From Thiotrichaceae bacterium (GTDB taxonomy: Bacteria > Pseudomonadota > Gammaproteobacteria > Beggiatoales > Beggiatoaceae), in contig JAQTYU010000011.1 in the NCBI GenBank assembly GCA_028688145.1, positions 1-64,000 of the forward strand: DNA of 64,000 nt, written 5' to 3'. The first letter of the stretch is position 1, and every line of letters starts with the position of its first letter. Of the stretch, positions 44,817 through 53,341 are shown piece by piece. Both the position numbers and the translations under genes were made by a program. The notes under the pieces were generated by a model that had not been told where the DNA came from, did not search any database, and worked only from the letters and a program-made list of their open reading frames with translations.

Positions 44817-45785
44817 ATGCAGCAAGTTTTACGAAATGTTCTAGTTGTAGGATTCCTCTGGTTATTTGTTGGATCATCTGTCTTTGCGCAGAGTTATGCG
44901 GGCAAACGTGTTTTTATCTTACATTCCTACAATGATCAATATCCGTGGACACAGGCTATTCATAAAATGATTCGTAATATCTTGGATGCTCAGGATATTG
45001 TGAGCAGCACCTTTTACCTTGATACCAAAAATCATTCCTCTGAATCTGAAAAGCTTGCCGCAGCCCAACTGGCAAAATTAAAAATTACAAAGTTTAAGCC
45101 CGATGTGGTGATTACTAGCGACGATGATGCGGTCAAATATGTGCTCATGCCTTATTTCAAAGATAGCGCTATCCCTTTTGTGTTTTGTGGAGTCAATTGG
45201 GATGCAACTGATTATGGTCTGCCTTATGGTAATACCACAGGCATGTTAGAAGTTGAATTAATTAGCGAAATGGTGAAGAACCTACAGGAATACACCAAAG
45301 GACGGCGGCTAGGCACGCTGGCTTTAGATGGTTTTACTGAACGCAAATGGGTAGCGCATTATCGCGAACATTTGGACAGACCGATAGACAGAAGTTATTT
45401 CCCAAGCAGTTTTGAGGAATGGAAAGATAATTTTTTAAGACTGCAACATGAAGTCGATATGGTCATTTTACTCAACCCCAAAGGGCTGAAAGACTTTGAT
45501 ATGCAAGAAGCACAAAGTTTTGTTGAAAAAAATATCAAAGTGCCCACAGGGTCTTCAATTGTGTGGATGTCTCACATGAGTTTATTAGGTATCACTCTAG
45601 TGCCTGAAGAACAAGGACTTTGGGCTGCCCAAACCGCGATTAATATTTTGGATGGTGCAGCACCCAACAGCATTCCAATTACCCATAATCGTCAAGGTAA
45701 ATTATTTATTAACTTAAAAATTGCTGAAAAACTGGGGATCACCTTCAAACCTTACCTTTTAAAAGTAGGGGATATTATCCGCTAA
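44817..45785 (+). CDS. periplasmic ABC-type substrate-binding-like protein (copy 1)
   Basis: 322-aa protein with an N-terminal signal peptide (cleaved near VFA-QSY) and two Rossmann-like lobes. The first lobe begins KRVFILHSYNDQYPWTQAI and includes DVVITSDDDAVKYVL and IPFVFCGVN. It resembles the ABC_sub_bind family (PF04392), which often serves as the sensor part of kinases. No permease, ATPase or kinase is adjacent. A closely similar tandem copy follows 66 bases downstream. Ligand unknown. Confidence 0.8.
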   Translation: MQQVLRNVLVVGFLWLFVGSSVFAQSYAGKRVFILHSYNDQYPWTQAIHKMIRNILDAQDIVSSTFYLDTKNHSSESEKLAAAQLAKLKITKFKPDVVITSDDDAVKYVLMPYFKDSAIPFVFCGVNWDATDYGLPYGNTTGMLEVELISEMVKNLQEYTKGRRLGTLALDGFTERKWVAHYREHLDRPIDRSYFPSSFEEWKDNFLRLQHEVDMVILLNPKGLKDFDMQEAQSFVEKNIKVPTGSSIVWMSHMSLLGITLVPEEQGLWAAQTAINILDGAAPNSIPITHNRQGKLFINLKIAEKLGITFKPYLLKVGDIIR

Positions 45786-45851
45786 TCCTCCACAATTAAA
45801 CCGATCATTGCACCTTCCTTATAATATTTTTCCCACAAATAGCTGAACATT

Positions 45852-46823
45852 ATGATCATAAAATGGGTTTTACGGAGAATTTTAATAATTGCGCTGGGCT
45901 GGTGTCTTGGAAACATGGTGTTTGCACAAGACTACAAAGGAAAAAGGGTTTTCATCCTACATTCCTACAGTGATCAATATCCTTGGACACATACAATTCA
46001 TCAGACTGTCCGCAGCATTTTAGATGGGGCGGAAATTACCAGCAGTGTTTTTTATATGGACACTAAAAACCATTCCTCTGAAGCCGAAAAACTCGCCGCT
46101 GCGCAGCAGGCAAAATTACGCATTGATCAATTTAAACCCGATGTTGTTATTACTAGCGATGATGATGCGGTCAGATATGTGTTAATGCCGTATTACAAAA
46201 ATAGTCGTATTCCTTTTATATTCTGTGGATTAAATGTAGAAGCAGGGGTTTATGGCTTGCCCTATACCAATACCACGGGTATTTTGGAAGTTCAGTTACT
46301 CAGTGAAACTGTGAAAAATTTACAAGATTATGCGAAAGGACCGCGCATTGGCACGTTGGCATTAGATGGTTTTAGCGAGCACGAACGGGTTGAAAACTAT
46401 CACACACAACTAGGTCGGGAAGTTGATAGAAGTTATTTTTCCCGCAGTGTTGAAGAATGGCAAGACAGTTTTTTAAGATTACAACATGAAGTGGATATGG
46501 TTATTCTCCTAAATCCTAAAGGTTTAGTGGGTTTTGACATGGAAGCCGCGCAAGCTTTTGTAGAACGTAATATTCGCGTGCCTTCAGGCTCTTATGTTCC
46601 GTGGATGTCTAAAATGAGTTTATTAGGTATTACGCTCATTCCTGAAGAGCAAGGTGCTTGGGCGGCTCAAAACACGCTTAAAATCCTTGGCGGTCAAGCT
46701 CCCAACAGTATTCCCATTGCCCGAAGCAAAGAAGGTAAGTTGTTTATTAATCTGAAAATTGCCGAGAAACTTGGGATTACCTTCAAATCGTCACTCTTAA
46801 GAGTTGCAGAGATTCTCCGATAA
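45852..46823 (+). CDS. periplasmic ABC-type substrate-binding-like protein (copy 2)
   Basis: 323-aa tandem paralogue of the preceding gene, similar from end to end (KRVFILHSYSDQYPWT, DVVITSDDDAVRYVLMPY, HEVDMVILLNPKGL, GKLFINLKIAEKLGITFK). Divergence is concentrated in the signal peptide and in a surface segment (VEAGVYGLPYTNTTG versus WDATDYGLPYGNTTG). Recent duplication is likely. The downstream side is bounded by an inverted repeat and IS debris. Confidence 0.8.
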   Translation: MIIKWVLRRILIIALGWCLGNMVFAQDYKGKRVFILHSYSDQYPWTHTIHQTVRSILDGAEITSSVFYMDTKNHSSEAEKLAAAQQAKLRIDQFKPDVVITSDDDAVRYVLMPYYKNSRIPFIFCGLNVEAGVYGLPYTNTTGILEVQLLSETVKNLQDYAKGPRIGTLALDGFSEHERVENYHTQLGREVDRSYFSRSVEEWQDSFLRLQHEVDMVILLNPKGLVGFDMEAAQAFVERNIRVPSGSYVPWMSKMSLLGITLIPEEQGAWAAQNTLKILGGQAPNSIPIARSKEGKLFINLKIAEKLGITFKSSLLRVAEILR

Positions 46824-46874
46824 TATCCCTTGTTTGGTGTTAGCATTTTTATCTTAAATCCCGTCGGATGTGTT

Positions 46875-46954
46875 TGTCTGAACCCCAATTCACACAATTA
46901 AAATAAAATTTTTTTGGTTTAATTTCGGTAATTATGTGAATTGGGGTTTAGACA
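46875..46954. repeat. 80-bp inverted repeat with 26-base arms
   Basis: Arms 46875-46900 and 46929-46954 are complementary except for two positions, and each contains CCCCAATTCA. The 28-base AT-rich centre holds a T-run. It can act as terminator for the binding-protein genes, but its size and sharp ends also fit a MITE. Confidence 0.65.
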
Positions 46955-47033
46955 TTATTTATTGTGCACCTTACTTAAAAGCTAAACTTTTGTCACCAAA
47001 ATTGATTAAAAGCGTAGGGTGCTTATAGAACCG

Positions 47034-47771
47034 ATTTGAAGTCTTTAAAAAGGAAGCGAGTTGAACAATCAGAAGTCTGATAAAACATAGTTTAAGTTTT
47101 GCATTAGCATTCTCAAGAGTCCGTTCAAAATTCTTAAGCCGTGACTTACATCTCTCTACCCAAGCATTAGAACGTTCTACCACCCACCTCGCCTTGACGG
47201 GCACAAAACCTGATTTCCCGTCGGCTAACTTTTCTTGTTTTGAGGGCTTGGGCGATAACTCAAATTGGATTTTATCCCTGATTTCAGGATAAACCTTCTC
47301 TAATTCTTTCCGAATACGTTCCTAGTGATAGCCATTATCCAACAAGATTGTCGTTTTCGGCATATCTAAGGGCTTATCCCTAAAGTAGTCGAGATGCTGC
47401 TTGAACATCTCTATCAAACCGACATCATCGCTGATATTGGCTTTGCTACAGTACCTAAACAAGGGAAAACCTAAACTATCCACCGCTAAGTGTCTCTTAA
47501 TCCCGTGGGTGGCTTTGTAAAAGCAAAAGCCCTTACCGCTTGGGAATCCACCATAATCAATCTTGTCCATTGAGGTTTTTTTAAGTGCTCTCTGAAGCTT
47601 TCATGTAAACGAGACATCAGTTTATCGACGATGCCTAAAGCTCTCCATTGTTTGTAATGCCAGTACACGCTTGAATAGGGTGGGAAGTCTTTGGGAAGGT
47701 CAGTCCAGTGACAGCCGTTTTTGAGTTGGTAAAGCATGGCATCGAACAGGATGCGATAGCCCTATTTCTGG
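47034..47771 (-). pseudogene. IS5-type insertion sequence with broken transposase
   Basis: The 3' terminal repeat (TATAGAACCGATTTGAAGTC) begins at 47034. The minus-strand transposase reads GYRILFDAMLYQLKNGCHWT and LPKDFPPYSSVYWHYKQWRA, shifts frame near 47550 to GIKRHLAVDSLGFPLFRYCS, meets a stop at about 47319-47321, and continues as VERSNAWVERCKSRLKNFER. One early stop, one frameshift and one internal stop make it inactive. The 5' 45 codons and terminal repeat are missing, cut off exactly where the MITE-like element at 47772 begins. Confidence 0.85.
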
Positions 47772-48130
47772 GGAGGGCTGAATCATTAACGTTATTTCAT
47801 TTATAGAACATGAGGTTAAGCTACTTTCTGCTTTTTATTTTTGAGGCTATTAGAAAAAACTCACTGGGCTGTACACTTTTTCTTAAGAGCCGTATAACTT
47901 GTCGCATAGTCTGTTTTATGAGGTTGTATCATATAGTTATGATACAGTCAAAATATAACTATTGACTTTCATAAAAACATTGCAACTAAAAACAGCCCTG
48001 TAATTTTCACGAAAGAGAAAATTAGCTGGTCAAACTTGTCAAAACAGAAAATAGAAAAACAGTGATAAATAGCAAAGTGTATGTAACCTATTGCTCCTAA
48101 AGTAAATAACCGTTAATGATTCAGCCCTCC
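47772..48130. mobile_element. 359-bp MITE-like element with 19-bp perfect terminal repeats
   Basis: The left end GGAGGGCTGAATCATTAAC (47772-47790) is the exact complement of the right end (48112-48130). With a one-base gap the pairing continues for about ten more bases (GTTATTT). The interior is AT-rich and non-coding, and includes smaller palindromes (TATCATATAGTTATGATA near 47928). It abuts a truncated IS on the left and comF on the right. No matching transposase was recognised in the window. Confidence 0.7.
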
Positions 48131-48155
48131 TCTTAGGGGCTTTGTTTAAAAAATC

Positions 48156-48830
48156 TCACCGCCGCGCACAGCACCAAATATCCACCCGCTTCACCCCGCC
48201 CGCCAACAACACCCGCGTGATTTCATTCAAAGTGCTGCCCGTGCTAAACACATCGTCAATTAAAGCGACATGTTGCCACGCGGGATAGGGTGGAAAATAG
48301 GCAAAGGCTTCATAAACATTGGCATGACGCGCTTCTCGGCTGCGCAAACGGGCTTGCTGCTCGGTGTTTTTAACACGGCAACAGCTGCGATAATCCAAGG
48401 GCAAATTTAAATGTTGTGCCAGTTTTTGGGCGAGAATATGCGATTGATTATAACCGCGCCCCCATTGCCGCACAGGATACAAAGGCACAGGCATCAACAC
48501 TTCAGGCAGTTGCGGCGGGTGCTGTTCAAAATGCTGCTGCATGATTTCGGCAAGCACCGCTAACACACTAAAATCATGCCGATATTTTGCCGCATGAATC
48601 AATTGATCCACAGGTGCGAGATAACGTAGCACCGCGTGCGTGTGTTTGAACAAAGGCGGTTCACGCCGACAATGTGTACACAACCGTGGGTGACGTGTTG
48701 CCCGCCCACAACGTGGACAGGCAACTTGTTGATAAGGTAAAGCTTTGACACAGTCGAGGCAAACGACCGACGGGCTAGGCTTGGCGCACAAATAACAATG
48801 TTGCGGCAACAACCAATCTAAAAAATTCAC
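48156..48830 (-). CDS. comF: ComF-family phosphoribosyltransferase-like protein
   Basis: 224-aa protein with an N-terminal zinc-finger module (CYLC, CLDC, CPRCGR, CTHCR) and a C-terminal phosphoribosyltransferase fold (ALIDDVFSTGSTLNE, the PRPP loop; also VPLYPVRQWGRGYNQ). ComF/GntX proteins are needed for DNA uptake and transformation in several bacteria, which fits the presence of type IV pili genes. The start codon is GTG, with no clear ribosome site. Confidence 0.92.
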   Translation of the reverse strand: MNFLDWLLPQHCYLCAKPSPSVVCLDCVKALPYQQVACPRCGRATRHPRLCTHCRREPPLFKHTHAVLRYLAPVDQLIHAAKYRHDFSVLAVLAEIMQQHFEQHPPQLPEVLMPVPLYPVRQWGRGYNQSHILAQKLAQHLNLPLDYRSCCRVKNTEQQARLRSREARHANVYEAFAYFPPYPAWQHVALIDDVFSTGSTLNEITRVLLAGGVKRVDIWCCARR

Positions 48831-48839
48831 AAGATGTTT

Positions 48840-49202
48840 TTATAACAGTAAGGTAGCGGCGAATTTCAAAATATTGCCTGCATATTCCACCGCTTTTTTC
48901 CCATCATTCACCGACTGAATTGCCTTGTTGAGGTTAGCAATGGCGGTGTCTACTTGGGCATCGCTTAACGGCTTGCTGCTTTTCAGATTGACACTTTGGC
49001 GCAGCGCGTTTAATAAATCTTCACTGCTGCTGTCGTTACTTTCGGTCAGCGCGTCCAGTTGCGCTTGCAAATTCAATAATTGCTTGCTTTGCAGCGTGAC
49101 TAATTTCAACAATTGTTGAGTGACTTCCCAATTTGGGTCATAGCTGGGGGCAGGATTTTTCAGCGCGTTTTGAAATTTGCTGATTTGGTCATCGGTGAGC
49201 AT
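48840..49202 (-). CDS. hypothetical helical protein
   Basis: 120-aa protein with no signal peptide, largely alpha-helical, with Leu/Gln-rich heptads (LLKLVTLQSKQLLNLQAQLD) and a hydrophobic C-terminus (GNILKFAATLLL). No family recognised. It follows the 285-aa lipoprotein by 11 bases and probably shares its transcript, so the two may act together. Confidence 0.7.
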   Translation of the reverse strand: MLTDDQISKFQNALKNPAPSYDPNWEVTQQLLKLVTLQSKQLLNLQAQLDALTESNDSSSEDLLNALRQSVNLKSSKPLSDAQVDTAIANLNKAIQSVNDGKKAVEYAGNILKFAATLLL

Positions 49203-49213
49203 GGGAGGCTTCC

Positions 49214-50071
49214 TTAAAGTTTTTTACGGGTAATCACGCTCATTAACATGCTGACGGCAGCATCACGATAAGAGGGATTATTTAAGAATTTTTTACTGAG
49301 GCTGCTTAACGTGGTGTCGATTTTTTGGAAATCTAAATTTGCCAAACTGCCGCGTGTGGTGTCAATAGTTTTGTCTAAATCCACTTGGCTTTCTGCAAAA
49401 TGGGTGATTGCATTGGCGTGGACGTTGGCGATGTGCAATTGGGTGCCGATTTCCTGTTTTAAGCCTGCAAGCAAGAGTTTGGCTTGATTGACGGTTTCGC
49501 GGCGCGCTTGCAGCATGGGGTCAATGGGCGTAAACAAGGTTTCGGCTTCACTATAAAACGCATCACCTGTTTTACCTGACTTACGCAGTGCAGACAAGGA
49601 TTTGATTAAATCATGACATTTGAGCGGGGTAAAATTGGGATCGCTGGCGGCGGTGTAAATCCAGCCTTCGCGCTGTTTTAAACGCAACATATCCTCATCT
49701 TCAACACCGCGTGCCAAAGTGCTACGCACCAGTGTATAGCGTTCAAGATATTTATCATGTTTACCGAGGGCGGTTTGTGCGGAATTAGTAAACAACATTT
49801 CCCAAGTTTGGTTGGGGTCAGGTGGTAATTGTGCTGCGCCCACAACCGCAATCATTTCTTGCTCTAATTTACCCAAAGTTTGATAAATCAGCGTATTTCC
49901 CGCACTGGTGAGTAAAGGCTCATAAAATGCCAACATGACTTGGGTATTATTGGATAATGCCGTCAAGTTTTCTTGGTTTTGTAAGGCGACGGGTTTTAAA
50001 GTTTCGGATGAAGGGGTGCAAGCTTGCAAGCAACTGAAACCTATTACAATCAGTAATAAGGGTTTTGACAT
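49214..50071 (-). CDS. hypothetical lipoprotein, helical
   Basis: 285-aa protein with signal peptide and lipobox FSCLQAC. The mature part is predominantly helical and polar, without recognisable motifs. AAAGGA nine bases upstream supports the ATG at 50071 over 25 further in-frame upstream codons. Paired with the 120-aa helical protein gene downstream. Function unknown. Confidence 0.75.
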   Translation of the reverse strand: MSKPLLLIVIGFSCLQACTPSSETLKPVALQNQENLTALSNNTQVMLAFYEPLLTSAGNTLIYQTLGKLEQEMIAVVGAAQLPPDPNQTWEMLFTNSAQTALGKHDKYLERYTLVRSTLARGVEDEDMLRLKQREGWIYTAASDPNFTPLKCHDLIKSLSALRKSGKTGDAFYSEAETLFTPIDPMLQARRETVNQAKLLLAGLKQEIGTQLHIANVHANAITHFAESQVDLDKTIDTTRGSLANLDFQKIDTTLSSLSKKFLNNPSYRDAAVSMLMSVITRKKL

Positions 50072-50167
50072 TGTCGAGTGTCCTTTGGCAAAGGTGTTTT
50101 TTATTCGACGCATAGTATAAACAAGAATGGAATTTTGCCACATCATTTTTTAATTTTTAAGAATGAC

Positions 50168-50283
50168 TGCGCCCCTAAACTTCTAAAGAGGGCTTAAAGA
50201 TTAAAAGCAGCCCCTAAATCCCCTAAAGGGGACTTTAAAAATTGTTTTATGTTTAGCCCCCTTTAGGGGGTTGGGGGCGCAGT
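50168..50283. repeat. CCCCTAAAGGGG-type palindromic repeat cluster
   Basis: Three units in about 116 bases in the same order as at 6281-6402: a degenerate left unit, a central CCCCTAAATCCCCTAAAGGGG and an inverted right unit CCCCCTTTAGGGGGTTGGGGG. It lies between mlaF and the lipoprotein gene. Confidence 0.8.
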
Positions 50284-50289
50284 TGAATT

Positions 50290-51090
50290 TTAAACCTGCA
50301 ACAAATCCGCATAATAAGGTTTTGCCGCAAAATGAAAGGGTACAGGACCTTCAGGCTCGGCGTGTATAAATTGTTTTACCCATGCGGAATCACTGGCGAG
50401 CAACTCAGCGGGTGAGCCATGTCCCATAATTTTTCCTTCTGAAATTAAATAAATATAATCAGAAATCGCCGTCACTTCTTGCACGTCATGCGACACAATC
50501 ACGCTGGTTAAACCCAAAGCATCGTTAATTGAACGAATTAAACGCACCAACACGCCCATCGAAATCGGGTCTTGTCCCGTAAATGGCTCATCGTACATAA
50601 TCATCATTGGGTCAAACACCAAGGCCCGCGCCAACGCTGCCCGCCGCGCCATGCCGCCCGATAATTCACTGGGCATTAAATGCCGTGCACCGCGCAAGCC
50701 CACTGCTTCTAATTTCATCAGCACTAAATGATGTAACAGGGATTCGGGCAAGTCGGTATGTTCGCGCAGTGGAAAAGCGATATTTTCAAACAGGTTTAAA
50801 TCGGTCAGCAACGCGCCGCTTTGAAACAACATACCCATGCGTCTGCGTAAATTATATAAATCAGGCTGGCTTAAATCGGGAACATTCAAACCGTCAACTT
50901 CCACCGTGCCTGAATGCGGGCGTAATTGTCCACCAATTAAGCGCAATAAGGTGGTTTTCCCCGTGCCGCTTGGCCCCATAATCGACGTGACTTTTCCCCG
51001 AGGAATGTCTAAATCCACTCCTTTGAAAATCAAACGATTGCCCCGCGCAAAGCTTAAGTCCCGAATTTTAATTAAAGTATCATTCTGCAT
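50290..51090 (-). CDS. mlaF: phospholipid-asymmetry ABC ATPase MlaF
   Basis: 266-aa ATP-binding subunit of the Mla intermembrane lipid transporter. Walker A GPSGTGKTT, signature ELSGGMARRAALARAL (the GMARR form is characteristic of MlaF), Walker B MIMYDEPFTGQDP, H-loop IVSHDVQE, and the C-terminal extension FHFAAKPYYADLL that docks on a second MlaF. The usual mlaEDCB genes do not follow; the gene is cut off from them by repeats. Start at Met3 of the open frame is equally possible two codons upstream. Confidence 0.93.
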   Translation of the reverse strand: MQNDTLIKIRDLSFARGNRLIFKGVDLDIPRGKVTSIMGPSGTGKTTLLRLIGGQLRPHSGTVEVDGLNVPDLSQPDLYNLRRRMGMLFQSGALLTDLNLFENIAFPLREHTDLPESLLHHLVLMKLEAVGLRGARHLMPSELSGGMARRAALARALVFDPMMIMYDEPFTGQDPISMGVLVRLIRSINDALGLTSVIVSHDVQEVTAISDYIYLISEGKIMGHGSPAELLASDSAWVKQFIHAEPEGPVPFHFAAKPYYADLLQV

Positions 51091-51179
51091 TATCAAAATT
51101 CTGTGTAAAAAAGATGATTACACAGTGTAAAGGAGTTGCTGTGAAAAGGGGAGAGGTGGTTGAGGTGGATGATGCTACG

Positions 51180-51292
51180 CTTATAAAACTCATTTGAAGT
51201 CTTTGGTAAGATGTAAAATATGACGAATAGAGAATCAAAGCTAAACAAAATTAGCCCTTATTCAAGTAGCCTGAACGATGCAGAGTGGGCAG
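51180..51292 (+). pseudogene. IS5-type element, 5' end only
   Basis: TATAAAACTCATTTGAAGTC-like terminal repeat followed by a transposase start reading TNRESKLNKISPYSSSLNDA and EWAD. It is then fused abruptly to a CCCCTAAA-type repeat. Same element as 31493-31878 and 47034-47771. Confidence 0.75.
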
Positions 51293-51296
51293 ACGC

Positions 51297-51330
51297 AGCC
51301 CTCTCCTTTAGGGGGTTAGGGACGTAGTTA
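51297..51330. repeat. CCCCTAAA-type repeat fragment
   Basis: AGCCCTCTCCTTTAGGGGGTTAGG is a partial unit of the family. It forms a sharp junction with the IS5-type 5' fragment. Confidence 0.55.
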
Positions 51331-51340
51331 GAATTCAATA

Positions 51341-51376
51341 AAAAAGCCCTCGTCAATTGCTTGACGAGGGCTTTTT
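51341..51376 (-). terminator. intrinsic terminator of ctpA
   Basis: Sixteen-base arms AAAAAGCCCTCGTCAA and complement around TTGC, with a T-run on the minus strand, 10 bases after the ctpA stop. Confidence 0.9.
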
Positions 51377-51386
51377 AAATAATAAA

Positions 51387-52937
51387 TTACTCTTTGCTAG
51401 ATTTTGCAGGAGCTTTAGTGACAGGTTTCGACGCTGGGGTGATTCCTGATTTTGCACTGTCTACAATCGCCAAGCCTTTGAGCAGATTCAATGCTTCATA
51501 CAAGGCGTAATCAGATTTCACCAAAGGCACTTTTTTCTTCTTGTCCTTGCTGACTTCTTTACTGGCATTTGCCGCATTTTTACTATCTTTGCCGTCTTCT
51601 TTCGTCTCTTTAGACTCGGCAGCTTCATTGCCTTCTTCCTTAAGAGCTTCCGCTTTGCTTTCTTCTTCAGAAGGTTTGGCTTCGCTTTCAGGTTCAGGCA
51701 TTTTCTCAGGGGCTTTTACCTTATCTTTCTCAGTTTTGCCCTTGGGATTTTGCAAATGTCCTGACAAATCAGATTCTTTAATATTCAGTTCTTCGCCGTT
51801 GCTTTCAACCGAGTTGATTTCAACTTTATTTAACACGATGTCAGGTTGAATGCCTTCGGCTTGAATCGAACGCCCTGACGGGGTGAAATAACGTGCCGTG
51901 GTCAATTTCAATGCGGCATTATTATTCATCGGCAGAATGGTTTGCACTGAACCTTTACCAAAGGTTTTGCTGCCCATAATCACCGCACGTTTGTGATCTT
52001 GCAATGCGCCCGCCACGATTTCAGAAGCTGAAGCAGAACCGCCATTCACCAGCACCACCATTGGCGCGCCGTTTAACAAATCACCCGATTTTGCTTTGAA
52101 TTTCAGGTTAGAATCTTCAATACGCCCTTCGGTGTAAACGATTAAACCGTCATTCAAAAATGCGTCAGAAACTGCAACCGCTGCATTTAACACGCCGCCG
52201 GGATTATTACGTAAATCCAGCACTAAGCCTTTAATCGCGCCGTTTTTGCTTTCTTTGCGAAGGTGTTCAATCGCTTTTTCCAAATCATCGCCTGTGTGCG
52301 ATTGGAAATTGCTGACACGCACATAGCCATAGCCTTCTTCAAGTAGACGGTTTTTCACGCTCTTCACTTGAATAATATCGCGAATAATTTCGATAGTACG
52401 GGGTTTGTCTTGTCCTTCACGCACGATGGTGAGTTTAATCGGCGTGCCAGGTTTGCCGCGCATTTTCTTGACCGCATCGTTCAGATTCAAACCTTTCACG
52501 GGGGTGTCATCGAGACGAATAATCATATCGCCTGATTGAATGCCAGCGCGTTGGGCGGGAGTGTCATCAATCGGGGTCACGACTTTGATAAAGCCGTTAT
52601 CCATGCCGACTTCAATCCCTAAACCGCCAAACTCGCCCGTGGTGCCGACTTGCAAATCTTGATAGGCATCAGGGGTTAAATAATTGGAATGGGGGTCAAG
52701 TCCTGTCAACATGCCTTGAATGGCGTGTTCTAATAAGACTTTATCTTCAACATCTTCAACATAATCGGTTTTGATGCGCTGAAACACTTCGGTGAAGGTG
52801 CGTAATTCTTCAAAAGGAAGGGATTTGACCGCTTCAGCGTCATTACGGGTCGCAAATACACTCGCATTTAAGGCGATAAAAGACCCCAACACTGAACCAA
52901 TCAGTAAGGAAGGAACATGACGAAACAAATTTTGCAT
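51387..52937 (-). CDS. ctpA: carboxyl-terminal processing protease (S41) with charged C-terminal extension
   Basis: 516-aa periplasmic protease. It has an N-terminal signal or anchor helix, a PDZ domain (about 98-182, GGLGIEVGMDNGFIKVV) and the S41 catalytic core. Ser303 lies in GGSASASE and Lys328 in SKTFGKG, the Ser-Lys dyad. After the core, about residues 385-475 form a low-complexity segment dominated by Glu, Lys and Ala, then a short folded-looking end (SDYALYEALNLLKGLAIV). The linker is much longer than in most CtpA proteins. The substrate is probably a peptidoglycan hydrolase or lipoprotein, by family analogy. Confidence 0.93.
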   Translation of the reverse strand: MQNLFRHVPSLLIGSVLGSFIALNASVFATRNDAEAVKSLPFEELRTFTEVFQRIKTDYVEDVEDKVLLEHAIQGMLTGLDPHSNYLTPDAYQDLQVGTTGEFGGLGIEVGMDNGFIKVVTPIDDTPAQRAGIQSGDMIIRLDDTPVKGLNLNDAVKKMRGKPGTPIKLTIVREGQDKPRTIEIIRDIIQVKSVKNRLLEEGYGYVRVSNFQSHTGDDLEKAIEHLRKESKNGAIKGLVLDLRNNPGGVLNAAVAVSDAFLNDGLIVYTEGRIEDSNLKFKAKSGDLLNGAPMVVLVNGGSASASEIVAGALQDHKRAVIMGSKTFGKGSVQTILPMNNNAALKLTTARYFTPSGRSIQAEGIQPDIVLNKVEINSVESNGEELNIKESDLSGHLQNPKGKTEKDKVKAPEKMPEPESEAKPSEEESKAEALKEEGNEAAESKETKEDGKDSKNAANASKEVSKDKKKKVPLVKSDYALYEALNLLKGLAIVDSAKSGITPASKPVTKAPAKSSKE

Positions 52938-53140
52938 CTAACTCTCCGTGCATTCGCACATCATTACTTAAACTATATTTCAACGCACACAAAAAATTTT
53001 GCATTAGCATAGCAGATCACAAGCGTTTCTGCTGTATTTCTACTGCACTGCAACATCCGCAGTTTATCTTTTTGAGGGGAGGGATAAGTTTAAGAGAATA
53101 ATTTAAAATCAGTGGACTACATTTAAATAAACATCATCCA

Positions 53141-53341
53141 TTAACCGCCGCCAATGGCGTGTACAATTTCTACTTTGTCACCCGCCACCAACAAATGTTC
53201 GGCAAAGCGACTGCGAGGAATTAAAGTCAGATTCACTTCGACAGCAATGCGCCGATTTTGTAACTCCAGTTGGCTGATTAAATCCTGAATACTGCATGAT
53301 GGTGTGATAGTTTTTTCTTGCCCGTTGAGTAGAATTTGCAT
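53141..53341 (-). CDS. thiS: sulfur carrier protein ThiS
   Basis: 66-aa ubiquitin-like sulfur carrier for thiazole synthesis. It starts MQILLNGQEKTI and ends with the required Gly-Gly tail (HAIGGG). thiG, usually the next gene, is not present here; downstream of the stop is the ctpA upstream region. No TPP riboswitch core was recognised upstream. Confidence 0.9.
   Translation of the reverse strand: MQILLNGQEKTITPSCSIQDLISQLELQNRRIAVEVNLTLIPRSRFAEHLLVAGDKVEIVHAIGGG

Noticed and set aside
47034..47771. active IS5-type element using programmed frameshifting
   Set aside because: Besides the frameshift there are two in-frame stops, and the 5' end with its terminal repeat is missing.
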